Source: Chrysogorgia sp. JL179-B06
Lineage: Eukaryota; Cnidaria; Anthozoa; Scleralcyonacea; Chrysogorgiidae
NCBI GenBank assembly: GCA_035772405.1
Contig: JAYKKM010000192.1
Span: forward strand, 197,501-261,500
Direction of reading: 5' to 3'
Length of the DNA stretch: 64,000 nt
Shown: positions 41,815 through 49,269 of the stretch, one piece after another
Numbering within the stretch: position 1 is the stretch's first letter
Layout: every line of letters starts with the position of its first letter
Notes under the pieces: generated by a model
What the model was told of the DNA's origin: nothing
The model's input: only the letters and a program-made list of their open reading frames with translations
Databases searched by the model: none
Position numbers and translations under genes: made by a program

Positions 41815-42140
41815 GGCAACTTGAACTTTCGCTTGTACTCTTCCAATTGAATAAAACCAAGATTCTTTATGCTCTCGCACTTGGGTCTTGACTTCTGGAA
41901 AACCAGCTGACTTCGACTTTTTGTAACGTGAGCTCTTACAACTTTGCCACATTCACAGCTTTCCAATTCCTTTAAAACATCCTCCAATTCTATTTCCGAG
42001 ACACTTCTGACCATCCTAGCAGCACACTGTTGAAAAATTATTTTCGTAACTATGGGTCCACTGAACAGAAGAACAGCTTCTTTGATAGACATCTTACTTG
42101 GTTGATCAATTTTCTTCTCGACCGTCCCAGTAGAAAAAAC
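41815..42140 (-). other. Host-like exon cut by the E1 right end
   Basis: Minus-strand open frame with FSTGTVEKKIDQPSKMSIKE, VRSVSEIELEDVLKELE, and LGFIQLEEYKRKFKL running into the E1 junction. It is coding-like and lacks transposon motifs. The truncation at 41,815 coincides with the missing TIR tip, suggesting a deletion across the junction. The protein family is not recognised. Confidence 0.45.
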
Positions 42141-42584
42141 CTTCAATATTTATTATAACATTAATCTGCATTATATATACTTTAATCATTTTTAAAGAAA
42201 ATAATTTCATACAACAACCCATATCTGTTGATGAATTACATAACCCTGACCATTACTCTTGTTATCCAAACCCTAACCCCGATCCTAACCCCGTCCTAAT
42301 GCTAACCCTAACCTCTTACTCAAACACTAACCCAAGTCGTTAGTCTAATACTCCTCTTATTCGTAATGCTACAAAATATACTTACATCTGTAACCACCTG
42401 TTTTTGAGACTCGGCAAACTATACAAAAGCTACAAAAGCTTGCACTTTTATCAGGGTTTCAATAGTAACTTGAGCAGATGTTGGTCTGGGTTTTCTTCCT
42501 TTCAAAAGGTTCTCGGTGATGTGGTTAAAGATATGCACTGAAACTGCAACTCTTTGGTAACACTCACTCACTCACTCATACAAC
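42141..42584. other. Putative intron with degenerate CCCTAA-like tract
   Basis: Between two minus-strand coding-like stretches. It contains CCCTAACCCC/CTAACCCTAACC-like words (42,268-42,335) and a short CACT-repeat (42,560-42,590). No gene is seen. Confidence 0.35.
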
Positions 42585-42590
42585 ACTCAC

Positions 42591-42863
42591 TCATGGCTGC
42601 TGATTTTCCTGTCGTTGGTGGCCCAACTGTGACTGAGAGCATATTGAAAGGCATCGTTTGGCCCTTGTTGACCACAATGCTGTTCATTCCAGCAACAAAG
42701 GACGCAGTACAAGAACTAACAGACCCCACTGTTTTCTTGATAAATTCACTCACAGGAGCTGGAAATGTCTCCATAATCAAATTCCATCGATAACAACCTC
42801 TGATGGAGTTCCGTCCACGTTTGTTCATCTTGCCTGCTTATCTTATCACTGACGATTAATCGC
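42591..42863 (-). other. Host-like exon ending in a P-loop
   Basis: The minus-strand frame has METFPAPVSEFIKKTVGSVS and FNMLSVTVGPPTTGKSAA, a Walker A motif (GPPTTGKS), ending at a canonical donor (ATGA followed by GTGAGT at 42,590). The pattern of a P-loop after a strand recalls DUF3987-like or helicase-type ATPases in invertebrate genomes. E2 integrated just upstream of this exon. A short upstream frame (LIVSDKISRQDEQTW, about 42,800-42,860) is out of register with the main one, so a frameshift may be present. Confidence 0.4.
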
Positions 42864-42869
42864 TCAAAG
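42864..42869. repeat. Left target-site duplication of E2 (TCAAAG)
   Basis: TCAAAG immediately before the E2 tip matches TCAAAG at 61,400-61,405 exactly. Six-base duplications are the signature of Polinton integrases. Confidence 0.95.
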
Positions 42870-43161
42870 AGTAGTAGGGTTTGAGGGGTTCTGGGACAAA
42901 CCAAAAAACTGTCCCAGAACCCGCACCCACTGTCCCAGAACCCGCACCCACTTTCGAGGGTGTCCCAGTATCTCCACCCCAGAAGAAAGATAAACAAAAC
43001 TATTTTAAGTTTTGTTTCTCGCACGTGCTCACCACTTTCCAAAAAACCGTTCGCCACGTGTTCCAAAAATTATTTCCAAGATGGCGGCGTCATTTTCCAA
43101 GATGGCGACGTCGACATGTGTTTCAAAAAGTCAAAAAGCAAAACCATTTTGGTTTTGTTTT
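42870..43161 (+). repeat. E2 left terminal inverted repeat with YY1-like sites
   Basis: 292 bp nearly identical to the inverse of 61,108-61,399. It contains a GTCCCAGAACCCGCACCCA direct repeat (42,912-42,950), two CACGTG E-boxes (43,022 and 43,055), and two AAGATGGCGNC words (43,078-43,088 exact AAGATGGCGGC; 43,099-43,109). AAGATGGCGGC is the animal YY1 consensus. It may act as a promoter or enhancer as well as a replication and integration end. Confidence 0.95.
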
Positions 43162-43185
43162 TTTAGGAAAGGGAGAGTGTTTCTT

Positions 43186-43338
43186 CTATGGGTTTTCGGG
43201 AGTGGTAGGTTTCTTGTCAAGAGACTTCGACAAAATTTCTAATTTCAGTTTGTCGATAGAGTTTTTTCGTTCGAACCATGTCGTAAGGAAGTCGACGACA
43301 ACGTAGGCTACGATAAGTTTTTCAAAAAAGAAAGGCAT
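43186..43338 (-). CDS. E2 50-residue membrane micro-protein
   Basis: ATG 43,338 lies 5 nt after ATAAA (ATAAACACCATG), the start signal shared by other E2 genes. The product begins MPFFFEKLIVAYVVVDFLTT, one membrane span, followed by a basic/acidic tail. It is divergent from the 239-residue gene. A longer in-frame start at 43,413 is possible but lacks the start signal. Function unknown. Confidence 0.5.
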   Translation of the reverse strand: MPFFFEKLIVAYVVVDFLTTWFERKNSIDKLKLEILSKSLDKKPTTPENP

Positions 43339-43431
43339 GGTGTTTATTAGAGAGGTGAGAAACAAAAACCTTTTTTTTCGGTTGTTGAAACGAGTCTCGA
43401 GTAACCCTAGCATGGTTTAAACAATCATAAA

Positions 43432-44151
43432 ATGAGTGAACAAGAAGTAGTAGTCGCGACGTTCCAAGACTTGTTTTTCAAGCCAAAATCCACAGCGAGA
43501 CGAGTCTCGTCAACGTTAAGATCCAAACTCGCGGAGCGTGGTCTTAAACAGAGAGTAGTGAACCGGAAAGCAGTCACCGGCTTACTCGCTTTCCTAGAGT
43601 GTCTCGGAGAGCGTAAGACACCTCAGGTGGCACACGCGCTGTCAGAAGTTTTCTCGATGCTGACTAGCACAGTCCTAAGAGAGAAGAAGTCAACGAAATT
43701 ATACGTTAGCATTAATTATAGAAGAGGCCTCGAGTTCCCGACTGTCAGGAGTGCTCTCAAGGTTATCGGAGACTTAACTCGTGGACGGGTGACCAGACAA
43801 CTCGGGAAAGAGGCTCGTGGAGAGACGCGTTACCCTTTCGTTATCGGACGCAAATTAATTCACGTCAGCAGAAATCCGCTCCCACCAGTGACCACGTATG
43901 AAATAGTAGCCAGTTACAGAGAAACCATGGATGAAATAATAGCCAGAGCCAGAGAAACCAAGGACGAAATAATAACCAGAGCCAGAGAAGCCGTGGACGA
44001 AATAGTGACCAGAGCTCCGGAGACCTTGGAAGAGGACGTAACCAGAACCGTAGAGATCATGAACGAGGACGTAGTCAGAACCATGGAGACTATGAACGAG
44101 GATCTAGCCAGAAACAGAGAGATCATGAACGAGGAGATCAGACGACGATAA
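43432..44151 (+). CDS. E2 hendecad-repeat coiled-coil protein
   Basis: The 239-residue protein has a basic N-terminal 160 residues with no recognised domain (VRSALKVIGDLTRGRVTRQ). Seven 11-residue repeats of the type ETMDEIIARAR follow to the C-terminus (33-nt DNA period from 43,921), predicting a right-handed hendecad coiled coil. Start context is ATAAAATG. The stop TAA forms part of the next gene's ATAAAAATG. There is no E1 homologue. Function unknown; a fibrous or scaffolding role is inferred from the repeats. Confidence 0.85.
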   Translation: MSEQEVVVATFQDLFFKPKSTARRVSSTLRSKLAERGLKQRVVNRKAVTGLLAFLECLGERKTPQVAHALSEVFSMLTSTVLREKKSTKLYVSINYRRGLEFPTVRSALKVIGDLTRGRVTRQLGKEARGETRYPFVIGRKLIHVSRNPLPPVTTYEIVASYRETMDEIIARARETKDEIITRAREAVDEIVTRAPETLEEDVTRTVEIMNEDVVRTMETMNEDLARNREIMNEEIRRR

Positions 44152-44153
44152 AA

Positions 44154-44417
44154 ATGGGTTGTCTTACAAGCAAGGAAGCTGACCGTCCAACACGAAACAC
44201 GACTTTCAACACTCACCGTCGAGTAAAACTTGGCGTGAGATTTGGAAAAGAGGCCACTAACTTCGAGCTAGACGTGCTGGCTGGCTATGAACGATATGAC
44301 GACGTGAAATTCGTGACTGATAAAGATGACGATAGACATTTGCTTCCTGAAGAGGGGACGTCTAGTGACCAGAGTGAACATGTGTACGTCCAGTCTAGTG
44401 AACAAGATCCTGTGTGA
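44154..44417 (+). CDS. E2 N-myristoylated/palmitoylated protein candidate
   Basis: The 87-residue protein begins MGCLTSKEAD: Gly2, Cys3 and Ser6 form a dual-acylation signal like that of Src-family and viral matrix-type proteins. The rest is beta-like (RVKLGVRFGKEATNFELDV) with an acidic tail. Its start ATAAAAATG uses the preceding gene's TAA. An analogous protein in E1 (29,232) begins MGACIS. Confidence 0.75.
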   Translation: MGCLTSKEADRPTRNTTFNTHRRVKLGVRFGKEATNFELDVLAGYERYDDVKFVTDKDDDRHLLPEEGTSSDQSEHVYVQSSEQDPV

Positions 44418-44565
44418 GCTATCCGAAGAGGTTCGCATCTACGATGGCGACGCGGTCGTAGGTAGTCTGAAGCTAGTGGGAGAGACCTGGGATGCTTGCG
44501 TGCGACACAGGTACATCTGTAAGCTTAGAGTTGGCTCTCCTGACGAGGTGTGGATCAGAATTTGA
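44380..44565 (+). CDS. E2 small overlapping ORF (61 residues)
   Basis: It overlaps the end of the myristoylation-signal gene by 38 nt in another frame, starting at ATG 44,380. The translation is coding-like (LSEEVRIYDGDAVVGSLKLV, then CKLRVGSPDEVWIRI) and ends 7 nt before a perfect hairpin. It lacks the TAAA start signal, so translation coupling or a readthrough product would be needed. Moderately likely to be real. Confidence 0.4.
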   Translation: MCTSSLVNKILCELSEEVRIYDGDAVVGSLKLVGETWDACVRHRYICKLRVGSPDEVWIRI

Positions 44566-44571
44566 ACGAGT

Positions 44572-44597
44572 TTTCATAATCTCGAGAGATTATGAAA
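44572..44597. terminator. Hairpin between convergent E2 genes
   Basis: Perfect 12-bp stem TTTCATAATCTC with a 2-nt loop. It lies 7 nt after the plus-strand stop (44,565) and overlaps the end of an open minus-strand frame (44,589), so one hairpin could serve both directions. Confidence 0.7.
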
Positions 44598-44725
44598 GCG
44601 TGTTAAAACACCAGTCTAAATATTTTTTGTAGGCCACCCTCCACACCATCTCCGGATTGGTGAGAGAGTAGTCCTTCTCTAGTCTGACTCGAAGTTCCAC
44701 TCGCCGGGTAAGGTACTCTCGATCA

Positions 44726-44881
44726 CTAGGCACGCGGGTCCTTCCACTCTTCTTCAGGGAGGTGTCTAGTAGTGTAGTTCTTTTTGGGTGGAGACATCAT
44801 TCTAGAGAGGTCAACCTCTCCACACACCACACAGAAAAACTGTCCGTCAATCTCTTCCATGTCCCTGTCGGTGCAACACAT
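44726..44881 (-). CDS. E2 51-residue Cys-rich micro-protein
   Basis: ATG 44,881 is in AAATAAAAAATG, where the TAA is the stop codon of the upstream 155-residue gene. The product, starting MCCTDRDMEEIDGQFFCVVC, has a zinc-knuckle-like CVVCG and a basic MMSPPKKNY stretch. A strongly coding-like +1 frame (REYLTRRVELRVRLEKDYSL) continues from about 44,770 to a stop at 44,589 just before the hairpin. Either the gene is frameshifted or a second product is made by frameshifting. Confidence 0.5.
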   Translation of the reverse strand: MCCTDRDMEEIDGQFFCVVCGEVDLSRMMSPPKKNYTTRHLPEEEWKDPRA

Positions 44882-44884
44882 TTT

Positions 44885-45352
44885 TTATTTGGTCTCCTCC
44901 TCTTCGGGTTTAGAAGTCTTCGTGTGACTATACACGTGTTTTCCGACAGTGAGTCCGCCAGATAGCAACCCTATGAACGGAATGAGTGGAGTGAGTCTTG
45001 ACATGATGCTTTTCAAGTCTTTGGCGAGATAGGGATCTCTTTTTAGGTCCTTCTCCATCTCTTCTGGTTTTTCAACGGCGTCTAGTCCACCCATCATCAT
45101 AGCAAACTTTGACAATAACATGTCACAGAGAAACACCGTGCTTTTCTCGCGAACTTCGGCTTCGTAGTCAGCGTAAAGTTTCAAAATGGTTTTCACGTTG
45201 GCTTTTCTGACGTAAGCCTCCGTCTTTTTAATTTCACCGTCGTTCGCGAGAACTACTAGTTCTTCGCGCTTCCTATCCACTTCTTTCGCGATGTCCTCGG
45301 TACTTGTTGGCTCTTCGCTGGGAGAGTTGTTAATTAGGTCTTCTGGATCCAT
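44885..45352 (-). CDS. E2 conserved small protein downstream of ATPase
   Basis: This 155-residue homologue of E1's 170-residue protein shares KKTEAYVRKANVKTI, MLLSKFAMMMGGLDAVEKPEE, and LTPLIPFIGLLSGGLTVGK. It is acidic at both ends with a hydrophobic Gly-rich segment near residue 125. Start context is GATAAAGAGATG, where the TAA is the ATPase stop. Role unknown; conservation of position suggests a packaging or virion function. Confidence 0.88.
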   Translation of the reverse strand: MDPEDLINNSPSEEPTSTEDIAKEVDRKREELVVLANDGEIKKTEAYVRKANVKTILKLYADYEAEVREKSTVFLCDMLLSKFAMMMGGLDAVEKPEEMEKDLKRDPYLAKDLKSIMSRLTPLIPFIGLLSGGLTVGKHVYSHTKTSKPEEEETK

Positions 45353-45356
45353 CTCT

Positions 45357-45956
45357 TTATCCAGGCGAGATGACCTCGTAACCGTAAGGATGTCGGAGAC
45401 TAATTTCCAAGCACGCGTGTTTTCTAGTTCGCAGCTCGGTCGTGATGCGCGTCACGTCCTCCTTCGAGACACCGTTCAAGTAGTCGTTGATGAGTTCCGA
45501 CATGTCTTTCTTGTTCGTGTTGTGGAAGCTAGTTATTTTCGAAATGTTCTCTCTGTAAGGTTTCGCGATGCTCGTCAGTTGTTGAGTTAGAACTATAGTA
45601 GACAATCCGTAGTGACGACCCGAGTAACCAAGTTTTACTAGCTCGCTGGTTCTGTTTTTGACGTCTTGTCCACTCGCGCAGTCGTCTAGAATAATTAGTG
45701 TCTTCGTGCCCGTGTAAACTTCGACGACATGTTTCAGTGTCCTGTTCACGGCGTCTTGCTCGACAGGTAAGACGATGAAATCCTTGTCGTGGTAGTATTT
45801 CCAGTTGTGGTAGGTTGTGTTCCACAATATGGTTGGGCAAAGCAGAACGATGTGGTCGAACACACCCTTGAAGTGGTTCTCGAGCATTTTCAAAAGATAG
45901 AATGTCTTCCCACAATAGGTGGGTCCTACGATCATCATGTTGAACGGAATTTCCAT
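45357..45956 (-). CDS. E2 A32/FtsK-like genome-packaging ATPase
   Basis: The 199-residue protein has Walker A GPTYCGKT (residues 11-18), Walker B LIILDDCASGQD, and TIVLTQQLTSIAKPYREN. All catalytic landmarks are present, unlike E1, where the P-loop Thr is Met. Start context is ATAAAAGATG. It lies directly downstream of the major capsid gene, separated by a hairpin. Confidence 0.93.
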   Translation of the reverse strand: MEIPFNMMIVGPTYCGKTFYLLKMLENHFKGVFDHIVLLCPTILWNTTYHNWKYYHDKDFIVLPVEQDAVNRTLKHVVEVYTGTKTLIILDDCASGQDVKNRTSELVKLGYSGRHYGLSTIVLTQQLTSIAKPYRENISKITSFHNTNKKDMSELINDYLNGVSKEDVTRITTELRTRKHACLEISLRHPYGYEVISPG

Positions 45957-45972
45957 CTTTTATTTTTAAATT

Positions 45973-45995
45973 TTCTTATGTCGCTGACATAGGAA
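45973..45995 (-). terminator. Hairpin after E2 major capsid gene
   Basis: Ten-base stem TTCTTATGTC with loop GCT and one G-T pair, 16 nt beyond the capsid stop codon (46,011) and upstream of the ATPase start signal. Confidence 0.55.
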
Positions 45996-46010
45996 AAACA
46001 AGGGGAAGCT

Positions 46011-47237
46011 CTAGTACTGAATGCTCAGCAAGTTTCCGGACGCGATGTTTAGTAGCGCGTCTGACAACACGAAGATGTGACAGACCAACGCTGTGGTCGT
46101 TGCTTTTTTGGTGATCTCCAGTAAGATCCCAGATTGGGTGTTCAAAACTTTCTTTCCAGATCCGTGAACGGCCTGATCACGAGTGCTTCTCAGATCAATG
46201 GTCAACGCGAACTTGTCTTTGAAAAAGTCTCGGTGCGACACGCTCTGGTTCTCTTGACCAAATAGTCGTTCGGTCTCTGAGAAAAACCTTGACTTCGGGA
46301 TACCTTGACTATAGACTTTGTTAGGAACACCTTCGATAGTGACTTTCACACTCTCGATGTTCGGATAGACAAACTCTTCTGAGTCTGTGAGAGCAGCTTT
46401 CGTGAAGAGAAGGACTACAGCCTTCATGCTCTTTCGGGGAAGGTTAATGTTCTCGTTAATTAGTGTCGAGGCTGCTGCCCAAGGTGAGTTTTTCATGAGA
46501 GTCACGTGTTCGTACGAAAGTGACTTTCCAACCGTGTAGAGACTCGTGATATCCTTTGAGAGGTCTACGTTGTCAATGGTCTCGTATTCCAACTGTAAGT
46601 TCTCGAGAGAGTAGGTTCCAACAGCACTTCCGCTCTGAGCTGCCATGATGTCATCAGCTGCTGGCAACTTGATGAGGAACTGTAGGTTATTACTCATATT
46701 GTATGGAGCGTAGAGTCCTGAGTCACCTAGAATTTTGTCGAGGGAAATCTTCTGCTTGGTTCCAAAGACGGCAAACATCAGACCGTCAGAAACCTTCACG
46801 GCGTTACCGCTAGCCGCTCCACTATCATCTTTCGAGATGAGTTTTCGAAGGTTCTCGTCGCCAACACCGTACTCGATCATCTCGTCACGTTCGAGAGATG
46901 TCTTCCACAGGTCCTTGTAGACGGCGATAGTTGACTCACCCACGTTATCGTAGGCTATCTCACCAGCCATCTTGACGGTCAGCTGACTCTGGAGAGTTTT
47001 CGACAAGTTGTTCAAAAACCAGCTCTTGGCGTTGGAGTTCTTGAAATCAAACAGGATGTGTAAGCTACCTGGAACCAAACACGAGTCTGGTTTGAGTTTT
47101 GGGATGTCTATGTGAAGTGTCTCGTTGGGGTTTGCGCTGTTTGGGTTCATCGTGACCACGTGGCGGGTACGAGGGCCAGTGATCGTGCTCTTGGTAGTTT
47201 TCATCGCGTGCGGACTTAGGTTTAGATTACTTGTCAT
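46011..47237 (-). CDS. E2 major capsid protein (double jelly-roll, hexon-like)
   Basis: The protein is 408 residues from ATG 47,237 (MTSNLNLSPH), which follows AATAAAG directly. A longer in-frame extension upstream crosses a hairpin and lacks a start signal, so it was rejected. Landmarks shared with E1: HVVTMNPNSANPNETLHIDI, LRKLISKDDSGA, SLSYEHVTLMK, NLPRKSMKAVVLLF, SVKVTIEGVPNKVYSQGIPK. The frame is intact. It would form the capsid shell. The assignment rests on the Polinton/adintovirus hexon pattern. Confidence 0.82.
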   Translation of the reverse strand: MTSNLNLSPHAMKTTKSTITGPRTRHVVTMNPNSANPNETLHIDIPKLKPDSCLVPGSLHILFDFKNSNAKSWFLNNLSKTLQSQLTVKMAGEIAYDNVGESTIAVYKDLWKTSLERDEMIEYGVGDENLRKLISKDDSGAASGNAVKVSDGLMFAVFGTKQKISLDKILGDSGLYAPYNMSNNLQFLIKLPAADDIMAAQSGSAVGTYSLENLQLEYETIDNVDLSKDITSLYTVGKSLSYEHVTLMKNSPWAAASTLINENINLPRKSMKAVVLLFTKAALTDSEEFVYPNIESVKVTIEGVPNKVYSQGIPKSRFFSETERLFGQENQSVSHRDFFKDKFALTIDLRSTRDQAVHGSGKKVLNTQSGILLEITKKATTTALVCHIFVLSDALLNIASGNLLSIQY

Positions 47238-47257
47238 CTTTATTATGACGTGAAAAA

Positions 47258-47282
47258 TTTCGTAACCAGAAAGGTTACGAAA
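47258..47282. terminator. Hairpin upstream of E2 capsid gene
   Basis: Perfect 10-bp stem TTTCGTAACC with a 5-nt loop, about 206 nt downstream of the membrane-protein stop (47,488) and 20 nt upstream of the capsid ATG. It could be the 3' end signal of the upstream gene. Confidence 0.5.
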
Positions 47283-47487
47283 GGTTAAGTGGTCAGTGGG
47301 TAGTGTCATGTCCAACTTGTTCTGGCGGTGTTTCGGTGGAGTATACCAAGCAAACGTCTTCAAAGGAGTCCACGCGACGAGGTCGCGGTTTTGGAGAGAA
47401 ATGCCTTCTCAAAATTTGAAGAAGTTGGAAGCACATGTTTATTGGTTGGTCTCTTAACCCGTGTGGGCTCTTTATTTAACCTCTGCT

Positions 47488-48621
47488 TTAAACTCGTCTT
47501 GACCGCCAGTACTCGATCAGTAACCAGATCAAACCAACAACAACCAACCACAGGTTTTTCGCGAGAAAACCCAAGACGCTCACACCCACTTTCAAAATGC
47601 TGTAGACGAGATTCGCAGCACCGACCGCGAAGGGTCCGAGTCTTGAGATAATGTCCTTAACGGCTTTCGCGAAAGCCTTCACGGCACCCGCTCCCTTCAC
47701 AACCGCAGTCCTCATGCCTACGACTATGGTCGTGACCAGTCCGGCGATAGTGATACCGAGAGCTGAGACTGTGATCATATTTTTTTTTAACCACTCTTTG
47801 AGTTTCTCTAGACGTGATACGTCTCTCTCCTGTTCGCCACGTGTTTCTTCGATGACGCGTTGTCTTTCCAAAACATCAACCACTACGTCGATGTCAGCAG
47901 ACTCTTGAGCTAGCCTCCCGGCCGTCTCACCGTCGCTGTCTAGAATTCTTTCGCGAATAGTCTCTCCACGATGTTCAAACTCGTCGATAGTGATCTGAAT
48001 AGCTCCTCGGTCACCAACTCTACTCTCGGGAAGCATTGTGTCTGAAGGATTCAACACGCCGTTGATAACGCGTTGGTCCTCCTCGTCAAGCCTATCGAAC
48101 ACGTCGGCTGGTAGGTCTTGTTGACGAACGTCTATCATTGGTAGCTCTTCACTAGTTTTACTCTCGTTCACGGCAGACTCAATGAGTCTCTCGAACTGCT
48201 CTACGGCGTTAGCATTTCTTCTCGCCGTGTTTTTCACGTACGAGCCGTCTACACTATTGAGAACTATTTTCTCAACAATCGAGTATCCACCATTTTTGAG
48301 CCGCTCTCTGAAAAAGACCTTCCCGTCTCTGACGATGGTTCTGTTTCTTAACTCAATCACGCTTTCAGAGCGAGAACTGAGAGCCTCACCACGTGAGTCG
48401 TGAACATATTTGTCCACATGCGTGAAAACGTCTGGTCCGCCAAAATTTGTCTCGCCTAGGAGACCGTTAACGAACGTGATCCTTTCGCTAACTAGTGGGT
48501 TATCGTCCCACAACAGCCGCTGGGTAAGATCATCGAGAGTCGAGTTGAGCTCATCAGTGTCCAGAGTTTCATACTCCGGAAATCTCTCTTCCATTTCAAA
48601 GTTGTCCTCAGCCTCTGCCAT
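47488..48621 (-). CDS. E2 coiled-coil/membrane virion-associated protein
   Basis: The protein is 377 residues from ATG 48,621 (MAEAEDNFEMEERFPEYETL), context AAATAAAATG. It is the single-copy homologue of E1's tandem pair: RESRVGD-type motif, LEKLKEWLKKNMITVSALGI, membrane segment LVTTIVVGMRTAVV, Ala-rich helix FAKAVKDIISRLGPFAVG, and last hydrophobic span LWLVVVGLIWLLIEYW. It is predicted to have at least two membrane segments. Function unknown; likely structural. Confidence 0.85.
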   Translation of the reverse strand: MAEAEDNFEMEERFPEYETLDTDELNSTLDDLTQRLLWDDNPLVSERITFVNGLLGETNFGGPDVFTHVDKYVHDSRGEALSSRSESVIELRNRTIVRDGKVFFRERLKNGGYSIVEKIVLNSVDGSYVKNTARRNANAVEQFERLIESAVNESKTSEELPMIDVRQQDLPADVFDRLDEEDQRVINGVLNPSDTMLPESRVGDRGAIQITIDEFEHRGETIRERILDSDGETAGRLAQESADIDVVVDVLERQRVIEETRGEQERDVSRLEKLKEWLKKNMITVSALGITIAGLVTTIVVGMRTAVVKGAGAVKAFAKAVKDIISRLGPFAVGAANLVYSILKVGVSVLGFLAKNLWLVVVGLIWLLIEYWRSRRV

Positions 48622-48995
48622 TTTATTTGTTGAAAAAAAAAAATTTTTTTCCCTAGAGGTACCACCCCTCTCTACTCTTATCGCGACCGCTGACCACGTG
48701 CGCCTGCGCGAAGAAGAAAACAAAAAAAAAAAACCACAACGAATTTTGACTTTTTCGTGGTGATAACTCGAGTTATCACTACGTAGGTAGTGTCTAGAGA
48801 CACTCATACCATAGACTACGTTGGGGAACTAGACATTAACAATCAACGACTCGTGAAATTTTTTAAAAATATATTTTTTACGTACAAAGACTTTGAAAAA
48901 AAGTTTCGGTTGTCTCTAAAGGTGAGATAACCTAAGTTAAATGTTTCTCTTCAACACGAGACGAGGCTCACAACAGTTTTTAACATCTCTGTAGT
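48622..48995. other. E2 intergenic region with palindromes
   Basis: Contains the perfect 20-bp palindrome GTGATAACTCGAGTTATCAC (48,760-48,779), a second palindrome AGTGTCT/AGACACT near 48,789, and A/T runs. It lies between a small coiled-coil gene and the membrane-protein gene. No gene is seen; it may hold termination or replication signals. Confidence 0.55.
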
Positions 48996-49229
48996 TCAAA
49001 AGGTCGGCGACGGTCGCATCCTCCCGAGCTCCTCTTCAAACATCTTTATTTTCCTAACATGCTCCGCAACCTCAGCTCTTGTCGTAGACAACTGCTCGTT
49101 CAACTCCCTTATCTTCTTGGTCACAACGCGACCTCTCTTCACCGCGACTCTCCTCTCTTTCTTTTCTCTAGTCAGCAGTATCTCCAACCGCTCTCGCGAG
49201 AACCAACCAGTGGCTTCTTCACCCTCCAT
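48996..49229 (-). CDS. E2 small coiled-coil protein
   Basis: The 77-residue, highly charged helical protein (KKIRELNEQLSTTRAEVAEH, KIKMFEEELGRMR) begins MEGEEATGWFSRERLE. It lacks a TAAA start signal (context AAACTTATG), one of few exceptions in E2. There is no E1 homologue. The location between integrase and the membrane protein corresponds to where E1 has the duplicated copy B. Confidence 0.6.
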   Translation of the reverse strand: MEGEEATGWFSRERLEILLTREKKERRVAVKRGRVVTKKIRELNEQLSTTRAEVAEHVRKIKMFEEELGRMRPSPTF

Positions 49230-49269
49230 AAGTTTTTTTTTTTTTTGTGTCGTAACTAAGGACGCGGTA

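Noticed and set aside
42881..43306. Pro- and Arg-rich reading frames in the E2 TIR, present in both arms
   Set aside because: They are identical because the TIR DNA is identical; composition follows the repeat (PEPAPT from a CCCAGAACCCGCACCCA repeat) and they lack the E2 start signal.
47238..47363. N-terminal extension of the E2 capsid gene (start at 47,363)
   Set aside because: It crosses a perfect hairpin and lacks the TAAA start signal; ATG 47,237 has AATAAAG directly upstream and matches E1 in length.
48622..48807. N-terminal extension of the E2 membrane-protein gene
   Set aside because: Low-complexity Phe/Ser/Arg translation through poly-A/T tracts and a palindrome; ATG 48,621 has the AAATAAAATG signal.
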